Of a stretch of 64,000 nucleotides of DNA, positions 14,501-29,500 are shown one piece after another; position 1 is the stretch's first letter; each line of letters opens with the position of its first letter. Made by a program: the position numbers and the translations under genes. Under the pieces are notes generated by a model. That model worked only from the letters and a program-made list of their open reading frames with translations, made no database searches and was not told the DNA's origin. Source of the stretch: Nemertoderma westbladi (taxonomy: Eukaryota; Xenacoelomorpha; Nemertodermatida; Nemertodermatidae); assembly GCA_032718475.1 (NCBI GenBank), contig JAUCBJ010009147.1:22242-86241 (forward strand), in the 5' to 3' direction.

Positions 14501-17500
14501 CCCAATAAGAACTACTCCATCCCAATAAGAACTACTCCAACCCAATAAGAACTACTCCAGCCCAATAAGAACTAAGACTCCAGCCCAATAAGAACTACTC
14601 CAACCCAATAAGAACTACTCCAGCCCAATAAGAACTACTCCAGCCCAATAAGAACTACTCCAACCCAATAAGAACTACTCCAGCCCAATAAGAACTACTC
14701 CTTCCCAATAAGAACTACTCCAGCCCAATAAGAACTACTCCAACCCAATAAGAACTAATCCATCCCAATAAGAACTACTCCAGCCCAATATGAAGTACTC
14801 CATCCCAATAATAACTACTCCAACCCAATAAGAACTACTCCAGCCCAATAAGAACTACTCCAGCCCAATAAGAACTACTCCAGCCCAATAAGAACTACTC
14901 CATCCCAATAAGAACTACTCCATCCCAATAAGAACTACTCCATCCCAATAAGAACTACTCCAGCCCAATAAGAACTACTCCAGCCCAATAAGAACTAATC
15001 CAGCCCAATAAGAAGTACTCCATCCCAATAAGAACTACTCCAGCCCAATAAGAACTATACTCCACCCCAATAAGAACTACTCCAGCCCAATAAGAACTAC
15101 TCCAGCCCAATAAGAACTAATCCAGCCCAATAAGAAGTACTCCATCCCAATAAGAACTACTCCAGCCCAATAAGAACTACTCCAGCCCAATAAGAACTAA
15201 TCCAGCCCAATAAGAAGTACTCCATCCCAATAAGAACTACTCCATCCCAATAAGAACTACTCCATCCCAATAAGAACTACTCCAACCCAATAAGAACTAA
15301 TCCAGCCCAATGAGAACTACTCCAGCCCAATAAGAACTACTCCAGCCCAATAAGAACTACTCCAGCCCAATAAGAACTACTCCAGCCCAATAAGAACTAC
15401 TCCAGCCCAATAAGAACTACTCTATCCCAATAAGAACTACTCCAACCCAATAAGAAATAATCCAGCCCAATAAGAACTACTCCAGCCCAATCAGAACTAC
15501 TCCAGCCCAATAAGAACTACTCCAGCCCAATAAGAACTACTCCAACCCAATAAGAACTACTCCAGCCCATTAAGAAATACTCCAGCCCAATAAGAACTAC
15601 TCCAGCCCAATAAGAACTACTCCATCCCAATAAGAACTACTCCAACCCAATAAGAACTACTCCAACCCAATAAGAACTAATCAAGCCCAATAAGAACTAC
15701 TCCAGCCCAATAAGAACTACTCCAGCCCAATAAGAACTACTCCATCCCAATAAGAACTACTCCATCCCAATAAGAACTACTCCAACCCAATAAGAACTAA
15801 TCCAGCCTAATAAGAACTACTCCAACCCAATAAGAACTACTCCAACCCAATAAGAACTAATCAAGCCCAATAAGAACTACTCCAGCCCAATAAGAACTAC
15901 TCCAGCCCAATAAGAACTACTCCATCCCAATAAGAACTACTCCATCCCAATAAGAACTACTCCAACCCAATAAGAACTAATCCAGCCCAATAAGAACTAC
16001 TCCAGCCCAATAAGAACTACTCCAGCCCAATAAGAACTACTCCAGCCCAATAAGAACTACTCCAGCCCAATAAGAACTACTCCATCCCAATAAGAACTAC
16101 TCCATCCCAATAAGAACTACTCCAACCCAATAAGAACTAATCCAGCCCAATAAGAACTACTCCAGCCCAATAAGAACTACTCCAGCCCAATAAGAACTAC
16201 TCCAGCCCAATAAGAACTACTCCAGCCCAATAAGAACTACTCCAGCCCAATAAGAACTACTCCATCCCAATAAGAACTACTCCATCCCAATAAGAACTAC
16301 TCCATCCCAATAAGAACTACTCCAACCCAATAAGAACTACTCCAACCCAATAAGAACTAATCAAGCCCAATAAAAACTACTCCAGCCCAATAAGAACTAC
16401 TCCAGCCCAATAAGAACTACTCCATCCCAATAAGAACTACTCCATCCCAATAAGAACTACTCCAACCCAATAAGAACTAATCCAGCCCAATAAGAACTAC
16501 TCCAGCCCAATAAGAACTACTCCAGCCCAATAAGAACTACTCCAGCCCAATAAGAACTACTCCAGCCCAATAAGAACTACTCCAGCCCAATAAGAACTAC
16601 CCCAGCCCAATAAGAACTACTCCAGCCCAATAAGAACTACAACATCCCAATAAGAACTACTCCACCCAATAAGAACTACTCCACCCAAAAGAACTAATCC
16701 AGCCCAATAAGAACTACTCCAGCCCAATAAGAACTAATCCAGCCCAATAAGAACTACTCCAGCCCAATAAGAACTACTCCAGCCCAATAAGAACTACTCC
16801 AGCCCTATAAGAACTACTCCAGCCCAATAAGAACTACTCCATCCCAATAAGAACTACTCCATCCCAATAAGAACTACTCCAGCCCAATAAGAACTACTCC
16901 AGCCCATTAAGAAAAACTACTCCAGCCCAATAAGAACTACTCCTTCCCAATAAGAACTACTCCAGCCCATTAAGAACTACTCCAGCCCAATAAGAACTAC
17001 TCCAGCCCAATAAGAACTACTCCATCCCAATAAGAACTACTCCAGCCCAATAAGAACTACTCCATCCCAATAAGAACTACTACATCCCAATAAGAACTAC
17101 TCCAACCCAATAAGAACTAATCCAGCCCAATGAGAACTACTCCAGCCCAATAAGAACTACTCCATCCCAATAAGAACTACTCCAACCCAATAAGAACTAC
17201 TCCAGCCCAATAAGAACTACTCCATCCCAATAAGAACTACTCCAGCCCATTGAGAACTACTCCAGCCCAATAAGAACTACTCCAGCTCAATAAGAACTAC
17301 TCCAGCCCAATAAGAACTACTCCTTCCCAATAAGAACTACTCCAGCCCATTAAGAACTACTCCAGCCCAATAAGAACTACTCCATCCCAATAAGAACTAC
17401 TCCAACCCAATATGAACTAATCCAGCTCAATAAGAACTACTCCAGCCCATTAAGAACTACTCCATCCCAATAAGAACTACTCCATCCCAATAAGAACTAC

Positions 17501-20500
17501 TCCAGCCCATTGAGAACTACTCCAGCCCAATAAGAACTACTCCAGCTCAATAAGAACTACTCCAGCCCAATAAGAACTACTCCAGCCCAATAAGAACTAC
17601 TCCTTCCCAATAAGAACTACTCCATCCCATTAAGAACTACTCCAGCCCAATAAGAACTACTCCAGCCCAATAAGAACTACTCCATCCCAATAAGAACTAC
17701 TCCAGCCCATTAAGAACTACTCCAGCCCAATAAGAACTACTCCATCCCAATAACAACTACTCCAGCCCAATAAGAACTACTCCATCCCAATAAGAACTAC
17801 TCCAGCCCAATAAGAACTACTCCAGCCCAATAAGAACTACTCCAGCCCATTAAGAAAAAACAACTCCAGCCCTTTAAGAAAAAACTACTCCAGCCCAATA
17901 AGAACTACTCCATCCCAATAAGAACTACTCCAGCCCAATAAGAACTACTCCTTCCCAATAATAACTACTCCAGCCCAATAAGAACTACTCCATCCCAATA
18001 AGAACTACTCCATCCCAATAAGAACTACTCAATCCCAATAAGAACTACTCCATCCCAATAAGAACTACTCCATCCCAATAAGAACTACTCCAGCTCAATA
18101 AGAACTACTCCAGCCCAATAAGAACTACTCCAGTCCAATAAGAAAAAACTACTCCAGCCCAATAAGAACTACTCCTTCCCAATAAGAACTACTCCAGCCC
18201 AATAAGAACTACTCCAGCCCAATAAGAACTACTCCAGCCCAATAAGAACTACTCCAGCCCAATAAGAACTACTCCAGCCCAATAAGAACTACTCCATCCC
18301 AATAAGAACTACTCCAACCCAATAAGAACTACTCCAGCCCAATAAGAACTACTCCAGCCCAATAAGAACTACTCCATCCCAATAAGAACTACTCCAGCCC
18401 AATAAGAACTACTCCAGCCCAATAAGAACTACTCCAACCCAATAAGAACTACTCCAGCCCAATAAGAACTACTCCATCCCAATAAGAACTACTCCAGCCC
18501 AATAAGAACTACTCCAGCCCAATAAGAACTACTCCAGCCCAATAAGAACTACTCCAGCCCTAAGAAAAAACTACTCCAGCCCAATAAGAACTACTCCATC
18601 CCAATAAGAACTACTCCAGCCCAATAAGAACTACTCCAGCCCAATAAGAACTACTCCAGCCCAATAAGAACTACTCCATCCCAATAAGAACTACTCCATC
18701 CCAATAAGAACTACTCCATCCCAATAAGAACTACTCCATCCCAATAAGAACTACTCCAGCCCAATAAGAACTACTCCAGCCCAATAAGAACTACTCCAGC
18801 CCAATAAGAACTACTCCAGCCCAATAAGAAAAAACTACTCCAGCCCAATAAGAACTACTCCATCCCAATAAGAACTACTCCAGCCCAATAAGAACTACTC
18901 CAGCCCAATAAGAACTAATCCATCCCAATAAGAACTACTCCAGCCCAATAAGAACTACTCCAGCCCAATAAGAACTACTCCAGCCCAATAAGAACTACTC
19001 CAGCCCAAAAGAACTACTCCAGCCCATTAAGAAAAAACTACTCCAGCCAAATAAGAACTACTCCTTCCCAATAAGAACTATTCCATCCCAATAAGAACTA
19101 CTCCAGCCCAATAAGAACTACTCCATCCCAATAAGAACTACTCCATCCCAATAAGAACTACTCCAACCCAATAAGAACTAATCCAGCCCAATAAGAACTA
19201 CTCCATCCCAATAAGAACTACTCCATCCCATTAAGAACTACTCCATCCCAATAAGAACTACTCCATCCCAATAAGAACTACTCCATCCCAATAAGAACTA
19301 CTCCAGTCCAATAAGAACTACTCCAGCCCAATAAGAACTACTCCAGCCCATTAAGAAAAACTACTCCAGCCCAATAAGAACTACTCCAGCCTAATAAGAA
19401 CTACTCCATCCCAATAAGAACTACTCCATCCCATTAAGAACTACTCCATCCCAATAAGAACTACTCCATCCCAATAAGAACTACTCCATCCCAATAAGAA
19501 CTACTCCAGTCCAATAAGAACTACTCCAGCCCAATAAGAACTACTCCAGCCCATTAAGAAAAACTACTCCAGCCCAATAAGAACTACTCCTTCCCAATAA
19601 GAACTACTCCAGCCCAATAAGAACTACTCCAGCCCAATAAGAACTACTCCAACCCAATAAGAACTATTCCATCCCAATAAGAACTACTCCAGCCCAATAA
19701 GAACTACTCCATCCCAATAAGAACTACTCCATCCCAATAAGAACTACTCCAACCCAATAAGAACTAATCCAGCCCAATGAGAACTACTCCAGCCCAATAA
19801 GAACTACTCCAGCCCAATAAGAACTACTCCAGCCCAATAAGAACTACTCCAGCCCAATAAGAACTACTCCAGCCCAATAAGAACTACTCTATCCCAATAA
19901 GAACTACTCCAACCCAATAAGAAATAATCCAGCCCAATAAGAACTACTCCAGCCCAATCAGAACTACTCCAGCCCAATAAGAACTACTCCAGCCCAATAA
20001 GAACTACTCCAACCCAATAAGAACTACTCCAGCCCATTAAGAAATACTCCAGCCCAATAAGAACTACTCCAGCCCAATAAGAACTACTCCATCCCAATAA
20101 GAACTACTCCAACCCAATAAGAACTACTCCAACCCAATAAGAACTAATCAAGCCCAATAAGAACTACTCCAGCCCAATAAGAACTACTCCAGCCCAATAA
20201 GAACTACTCCATCCCAATAAGAACTACTCCATCCCAATAAGAACTACTCCAACCCAATAAGAACTAATCCAGCCTAATAAGAACTACTCCAACCCAATAA
20301 GAACTACTCCAACCCAATAAGAACTAATCAAGCCCAATAAGAACTACTCCAGCCCAATAAGAACTACTCCAGCCCAATAAGAACTACTCCATCCCAATAA
20401 GAACTACTCCATCCCAATAAGAACTACTCCAACCCAATAAGAACTAATCCAGCCCAATAAGAACTACTCCAGCCCAATAAGAACTACTCCAGCCCAATAA

Positions 20501-23500
20501 GAACTACTCCAGCCCAATAAGAACTACTCCAGCCCAATAAGAACTACTCCATCCCAATAAGAACTACTCCATCCCAATAAGAACTACTCCAACCCAATAA
20601 GAACTAATCCAGCCCAATAAGAACTACTCCAGCCCAATAAGAACTACTCCAGCCCAATAAGAACTACTCCAGCCCAATAAGAACTACTCCAGCCCAATAA
20701 GAACTACTCCAGCCCAATAAGAACTACTCCATCCCAATAAGAACTACTCCATCCCAATAAGAACTACTCCATCCCAATAAGAACTACTCCAACCCAATAA
20801 GAACTACTCCAACCCAATAAGAACTAATCAAGCCCAATAAAAACTACTCCAGCCCAATAAGAACTACTCCAGCCCAATAAGAACTACTCCATCCCAATAA
20901 GAACTACTCCATCCCAATAAGAACTACTCCAACCCAATAAGAACTAATCCAGCCCAATAAGAACTACTCCAGCCCAATAAGAACTACTCCAGCCCAATAA
21001 GAACTACTCCAGCCCAATAAGAACTACTCCAGCCCAATAAGAACTACTCCAGCCCAATAAGAACTACCCCAGCCCAATAAGAACTACTCCAGCCCAATAA
21101 GAACTACAACATCCCAATAAGAACTACTCCACCCCAATAAGAACTACTCCAACCCAAAAAGAACTAATCCAGCCCAATAAGAACTACTCCAGCCCAATAA
21201 GAACTAATCCAGCCCAATAAGAACTACTCCAGCCCAATAAGAACTACTCCAGCCCAATAAGAACTACTCCAGCCCTATAAGAACTACTCCAGCCCAATAA
21301 GAACTACTCCATCCCAATAAGAACTACTCCATCCCAATAAGAACTACTCCAGCCCAATAAGAACTACTCCAGCCCATTAAGAAAAACTACTCCAGCCCAA
21401 TAAGAACTACTCCTTCCCAATAAGAACTACTCCAGCCCATTAAGAACTACTCCAGCCCAATAAGAACTACTCCAACCCAATAAGAACTACTCCAACCCAA
21501 TAAGAACTACTCCAACCCAATAAGAACTAATCAAGCCCAATAAGAACTACTCCAGCCCAATAAGAACTACTCCAGCCCAATAAGAACTACTCCATCCCAA
21601 TAAGAACTACTCCATCCCAATAAGAACTACTCCAACCCAATAAGAACTAATCCAGCCTAATAAGAACTACTCCAACCCAATAAGAACTACTCCAACCCAA
21701 TAAGAACTAATCAAGCCCAATAAGAACTACTCCAGCCCAATAAGAACTACTCCAGCCCAATAAGAACTACTCCATCCCAATAAGAACTACTCCATCCCAA
21801 TAAGAACTACTCCAACCCAATAAGAACTAATCCAGCCCAATAAGAACTACTCCAGCCCAATAAGAACTACTCCAGCCCAATAAGAACTACTCCAGCCCAA
21901 TAAGAACTACTCCAGCCCAATAAGAACTACTCCATCCCAATAAGAACTACTCCATCCCAATAAGAACTACTCCAACCCAATAAGAACTAATCCAGCCCAA
22001 TAAGAACTACTCCAGCCCAATAAGAACTACTCCAGCCCAATAAGAACTACTCCAGCCCAATAAGAACTACTCCAGCCCAATAAGAACTACTCCAGCCCAA
22101 TAAGAACTACTCCATCCCAATAAGAACTACTCCATCCCAATAAGAACTACTCCATCCCAATAAGAACTACTCCAACCCAATAAGAACTACTCCAACCCAA
22201 TAAGAACTAATCAAGCCCAATAAAAACTACTCCAGCCCAATAAGAACTACTCCAGCCCAATAAGAACTACTCCATCCCAATAAGAACTACTCCATCCCAA
22301 TAAGAACTACTCCAACCCAATAAGAACTAATCCAGCCCAATAAGAACTACTCCAGCCCAATAAGAACTACTCCAGCCCAATAAGAACTACTCCAGCCCAA
22401 TAAGAACTACTCCAGCCCAATAAGAACTACTCCAGCCCAATAAGAACTACCCCAGCCCAATAAGAACTACTCCAGCCCAATAAGAACTACAACATCCCAA
22501 TAAGAACTACTCCACCCCAATAAGAACTACAACATCCCAATAAGAACTACTCCACCCCAATAAGAACTACTCCAACCCAAAAAGAACTAATCCAGCCCAA
22601 TAAGAACTACTCCAGCCCAATAAGAACTACTCCAGCCCAATAAGAACTACTCCAGCCCAATAAGAACTACCCCAGCCCAATAAGAACTACTCCAGCCCAA
22701 TAAGAACTACAACATCCCAATAAGAACTACTCCACCCCAATAAGAACTACTCCAACCCAAAAAGAACTAATCCAGCCCAATAAGAACTACTCCAGCCCAA
22801 TAAGAACTAATCCAGCCCAATAAGAACTACTCCAGCCCAATAAGAACTACTCCAGCCCAATAAGAACTACTCCAGCCCTATAAGAACTACTCCAGCCCAA
22901 TAAGAACTACTCCATCCCAATAAGAACTACTCCATCCCAATAAGAACTACTCCAGCCCAATAAGAACTACTCCAGCCCATTAAGAAAAACTACTCCAGCC
23001 CAATAAGAACTACTCCTTCCCAATAAGAACTACTCCAGCCCATTAAGAACTACTCCAGCCCAATAAGAACTACTCCAACCCAATAAGAACTATTCCATCC
23101 CAATAAGAACTACTCCAGCCCAATAAGAACTACTCCATCCCAATAAGAACTACTACATCCCAATAAGAACTACTCCAACCCAATAAGAACTAATCCAGCC
23201 CAATGAGAACTACTCCAGCCCAATAAGAACTACTCCAGCCCAATAAGAACTACTCCAGCCCAATAAGAACTACTCCAGCCCAATAAGAACTACTCCAGCC
23301 CAATAAGAACTACTCTATCCCAATAAGAACTACTCCAACCCAATAAGAACTAATCCAGCCCAATAAGAACTACTCCAGCCCAATCAGAACTACTCCAGCC
23401 CAATAAGAACTACTCCAGCCCAATAAGAACTACTCCAACCCAATAAGAACTACTCCAGCCCATTAAGAAATACTCCAGCCCAATAAGAACTACTCCAGCC

Positions 23501-26500
23501 CAATAAGAACTACTCCATCCCAATAAGAACTACTCCAACCCAATAAGAACTACTCCAATCCAATAAGAACTAATCAAGCCCAATAAGAACTACTCTAGCC
23601 CAATAAGAACTACTCCAGCCCAATAAGAACTACTCCATCCCAATAAGAACTACTCCATCCCAATAAGAACTACTCCAACCCAATAAGAACTAATCCAGCC
23701 CAATAAGAACTACTCCAACCCAATAAGAACTACTCCAACCCAATAAGAACTAATCAAGCCCAATAAGAATTACTCCAGCCCAATAAGAACTACTCCAGCC
23801 CAATAAGAACTACTCCATCCCAATAAGAACTACTCCATCCCAATAAGAACTACTCCAACCCAATAAGAACTAATCCAGCCCAATAAGAACTACTCCAGCC
23901 CAATAAGAACTACTCCAGCCCAATAAGAACTACTCCAGCCCAATAAGAACTACTCCAGCCCAATAAGAACTACTCCATCCCAATAAGAACTACTCCATCC
24001 CAATAAGAACTACTCCAACCCAATAAGAACTAATCCAGCCCAATAAGAACTACTCCAGCCCAATAAGAACTACTCCAGCCCAATAAGAACTACTCCAGCC
24101 CAATAAGAACTACTCCATCCCAATAAGAACTACTCCATCCCAATAAGAACTACTCCATCCCAATAAGAACTACTCCAACCCAATAAGAACTACTCCAACC
24201 CAATAAGAACTAATCAAGCCCAATAAAAACTACTCCAGCCCAATAAGAACTACTCCAGCCCAATAAGAACTACTCCATCCCAATAAGAACTACTCCATCC
24301 CAATAAGAACTACTCCAACCCAATAAGAACTAATCCAGCCCAATAAGAACTACTCCAGCCCAATAAGAACTACTCCAGCCCAATAAGAACTACTCCAGCC
24401 CAATAAGAACTACTCCAGCCCAATAAGAACTACTCCAGCCCAATAAGAACTACCCCAGCCCAATAAGAACTACTCCAGCCCAATAAGAACTACAACATCC
24501 CAATAAGAACTACTCCACCCCAATAAGAACTACTCCAACCCAAAAAGAACTAATCCAGCCCAATAAGAACTACTCCAGCCCAATAAGAACTAATCCAGCC
24601 CAATAAGAACTACTCCAGCCCAATAAGAACTACTCCAGCCCAATAAGAACTACTCCAGCCCAATAAGAACTACTCCAGCCCAATAAGAACTACTCCAGCC
24701 CAATAAGAACTACTCCAGCCCAATAAGAACTACCCCAGCCCAATAAGAACTACTCCAGCCCAATAAGAACTACAACATCCCAATAAGAACTACTCCACCC
24801 CAATAAGAACTACTCCAACCCAAAAAGAACTAATCCAGCCCAATAAGAACTACTCCAGCCCAATAAGAACTAATCCAGCCCAATAAGAACTACTCCAGCC
24901 CAATAAGAACTACTCCAGCCCAATAAGAACTACTCCAGCCCTATAAGAACTACTCCAGCCCAATAAGAACTACTCCATCCCAATAAGAACTACTCCATCC
25001 CAATAAGAACTACTCCAGCCCAATAAGAACTACTCCAGCCCATTAAGAAAAACTACTCCAGCCCAATAAGAACTACTCCTTCCCAATAAGAACTACTCCA
25101 GCCCATTAAGAACTACTCCAGCCCAATAAGAACTACTCCAACCCAATAAGAACTATTCCATCCCAATAAGAACTACTCCAGCCCAATAAGAACTACTCCA
25201 TCCCAATAAGAACTACTACATCCCAATAAGAACTACTCCAACCCAATAAGAACTAATCCAGCCCAATGAGAACTACTCCAGCCCAATAAGAACTACTCCA
25301 GCCCAATAAGAACTACTCCAGCCCAATAAGAACTACTCCAGCCCAATAAGAACTACTCCAGCCCAATAAGAACTACTCTATCCCAATAAGAACTACTCCA
25401 ACCCAATAAGAACTAATCCAGCCCAATAAGAACTACTCCAGCCCAATCAGAACTACTCCAGCCCAATAAGAACTACTCCAGCCCAATAAGAACTACTCCA
25501 ACCCAATAAGAACTACTCCAGCCCATTAAGAAATACTCCAGCCCAATAAGAACTACTCCAGCCCAATAAGAACTACTCCATCCCAATAAGAACTACTCCA
25601 ACCCAATAAGAACTACTCCAACCCAATAAGAACTAATCAAGCCCAATAAGAACTACTCCAGCCCAATAAGAACTACTCCAGCCCAATAAGAACTACTCCA
25701 TCCCAATAAGAACTACTCCATCCCAATAAGAACTACTCCAACCCAATAAGAACTAATCCAGCCCAATAAGAACTACTCCAACCCAATAAGAACTACTCCA
25801 ACCCAATAAGAACTACTCCAACCCAATAAGAACTAATCCAGCCCAATAAGAACTACTCCAGCCCAATAAGAACTACTCCATCCCAATAAGAACTACTCCA
25901 TCCCAATAAGAACTACTCCATCCCAATAAGAACTACTCCAACCCAATAAGAACTACTCCAACCCAATAAGAACTAATCAAGCCCAATAAAAACTACTCCA
26001 GCCCAATAAGAACTACTCCAGCCCAATAAGAACTACTCCATCCCAATAAGAACTACTCCATCCCAATAAGAACTACTCCAACCCAATAAGAACTAATCCA
26101 GCCCAATAAGAACTACTCCAGCCCAATAAGAACTACTCCAGCCCAATAAGAACTACTCCAGCCCAATAAGAACTACTCCAGCCCAATAAGAACTACTCCA
26201 GCCCAATAAGAACTACCCCAGCCCAATAAGAACTACTCCAGCCCAATAAGAACTACAACATCCCAATAAGAACTACTCCACCCCAATAAGAACTACTCCA
26301 ACCCAAAAAGAACTAATCCAGCCCAATAAGAACTACTCCAGCCCAATAAGAACTAATCCAGCCCAATAAGAACTACTCCAGCCCAATAAGAACTACTCCA
26401 GCCCAATAAGAACTACTCCAGCCCTATAAGAACTACTCCAGCCCAATAAGAACTACTCCAGTCCATAAAGAAAAAACTACTCCAACCCAATAAGAACTAC

Positions 26501-29500
26501 TCCAGCCCATTAAGAACTACTCCAGTCCAATAAGAACTACTCCAGCCCAATAAGAACTACTCCAGCCCAATAAGAACTACTCCAGCCCAATAAGAACTAC
26601 TCCATCCCAATAAGAACTACTCTATCCCAATAAGAACTACTCCAACCCAATAAGAACTAATCCAGCCCAATAAGAACTACTCCAGCCCAATAAGAACTAC
26701 TCCAGCCCAATAAGAACTACTCCAACCCAATAAGAACTAATCCAGCCCAATAAGAACTACTCCAGCCCAATAAGAACTACTCCAGCCCAATAAGAACTAC
26801 TCCAGCCCAATAAGAACTACTCCAGCCCAATAAGAACTACTCCATCCCAATAAGAACTACTCCATCCCAATAAGAACTACTCCAACCCAATAAGAACTAA
26901 TCCAGCCCAATAAGAACTACTCCAGCCCAATAAGAACTACTCCAGCCCAATAAGAACTACTCCAGCCCAATAAGAACTACTCCAGCCCAATAAGAACTAC
27001 TCCAGCCCAATAAGAACTACTCCATCCCAATAAGAACTACTCCATCCCAATAAGAACTACTCCATCCCAATAAGAACTACTCCAACCCAATAAGAACTAC
27101 TCCAACCCAATAAGAACTAATCAAGCCCAATAAGAACTACTCCAGCCCAATAAGAACTACTCCAGCCCAATAAGAACTACTCCATCCCAATAAGAACTAC
27201 TCCATCCCAATAAGAACTACTCCAACCCAATAAGAACTAATCCAGCCCAATAAGAACTACTCCAGCCCAATAAGAACTACTCCAGCCCAATAAGAACTAC
27301 TCCAGCCCAATAAGAACTACTCCAGCCCAATAAGAACTACTCCAGCCCAATAAGAACTACCCCAGCCCAATAAGAACTACTCCAGCCCAATAAGAACTAC
27401 AACATCCCAATAAGAACTACTCCACACCAATAAGAACTACTCCAACCCAAAAAGAACTAATCCAGCCCAATAAGAACTACTCCAACCCAATAAGAACTAC
27501 TCCAGCCCATTGAGAACTACTCCAGCCCAATAAGAACTACTCCAGCCCAATAAGAACTACTCCATCCCAATAAGAACTACTCCATCCCAATAAGAACTAC
27601 TCCACCCCAATAAGAAGTACTCCATCCCAATAAGAACTACTCCAGCCCAATAAGAACTACTCCAACCCAATAAGAACTACTCCAGCCCATTAAGAACTAC
27701 TCCAGCCCAATAAGAACTACTCCAGCCATTAAGAACTACTCCAGCCCAATAAGAACTACTCAGCCATTAAGAACTACTCCAACCCAATAAGAACTACTCC
27801 AGCCCAATGAGAACTACTCCAGCCCAATAAGAACTACAACATCCCAATAAGAACTACTCCACCCCAATAAGAACTACTCCAACCCAAAAAGAACTAATCC
27901 AGCCCAATAAGAACTACTCCAGCCCAATAAGAACTAATCCAGCCCAATAAGAACTACTCCAGCCCAATAAGAACTACTCCAGCCCAATAAGAACTACTCC
28001 AGCCCAATAAGAACTACTCCAGCCCTATAAGAACTACTCCAGCCCAATAAGAACTACTCCAGTCCATAAAGAAAAAACTACTCCAACCCAATAAGAACTA
28101 CTCCAGCCCATTAAGAACTACTCCAGTCCAATAAGAACTACTCCAGCCCAATAAGAACTACTCCAGCCCAATAAGAACTACTCCAGCCCAATAAGAACTA
28201 CTCCATCCCAATAAGAACTACTCTATCCCAATAAGAACTACTCCAACCCAATAAGAACTAATCCAGCCCAATAAGAACTACTCCAGCCCAATAAGAACTA
28301 CTCCAGCCCAATAAGAACTACTCCAGCCCAATAAGAACTACTCCAGCCCAATAAGAACTACCCCAGCCCAATAAGAACTACTCCAGCCCAATAAGAACTA
28401 CTCCATCCCAATAAGAACTACTCCATCCCAATAAGAACTACGCCAACCCAATAAGAACTACTCCATCCCAATAAGAACTACTCCAACCCAATAAGAACTA
28501 ATCCAGCCCATTAAGAACTACTCCAGCCCAATAAGAACTAATCCAGCCCAATAAGAACTACTCCAGCCCAATAAGAACTACTCCAGCCCAATAAGAACTA
28601 CTCCAGCCCAATAAGAACTACTCCAGTCCATAAAGAAAAAACTACTCCAACCCAATAAGAACTACTCCAGCCCATTGAGAACTACTCCAGCCCAATAAGA
28701 ACTACTCCAGCCCAATAAGAACTACTCCATCCCAATAAGAACTACTCCATCCCAATAAGAACTACTCCACCCCAATAAGAACTAATCCAGCCCAATAAGA
28801 ACTACTCCAGCCCAATAAGAACTACTCCAGCCCAATAAGAACTACTCCAACCCAATAAGAACTACTCCAGCCCATTAAGAACTACTCCAGCCCAATAAGA
28901 ACTACTCCAGCCATTAAGAACTACTCCAGCCCAATAAGAACTACTCAGCCATTAAGAACTACTCCAACCCAATAAGAACTACTCCAGCCCAATGAGAACT
29001 ACTCCAGCCCAATAAGAACTACTCCAGTCATTAAGAACTACTCCAACCCATTAAGAACTACTCCAGCTCAATAAGAACTACTCCAGCCCAATAAGAACTA
29101 CTCCAGCTCAATAAGAACTACTCCAGCCCAATAAGAACTACTCCATCCCAATAAGAACTACTCCAGCTCAATAAGAACTACTCCATCCCAATAAGAACAA
29201 CTCCAACCCAATAAGAACTACTCCAGCCCAATAAGAACTAATCCAGCTCAATAAGAACTACTCCAGCCCAATAAGAACTACTCCATCCCAATAAGAACTA
29301 CTCCATCCCAATAAGAACTACTCCAGCTCAATAAGAACTACTCCATCACAATAAGAACTACTCCAGCCCAATAAGAACTACTCCATCCCAATAAGAACTA
29401 CTCAATCCCAATAAGAACTACTCCAGCCCAATAAGAACTACTCCATCCCAATAAGAACTACTCCAGCTCAATAAGAACTACTCCATCCCAATAAGAACTA

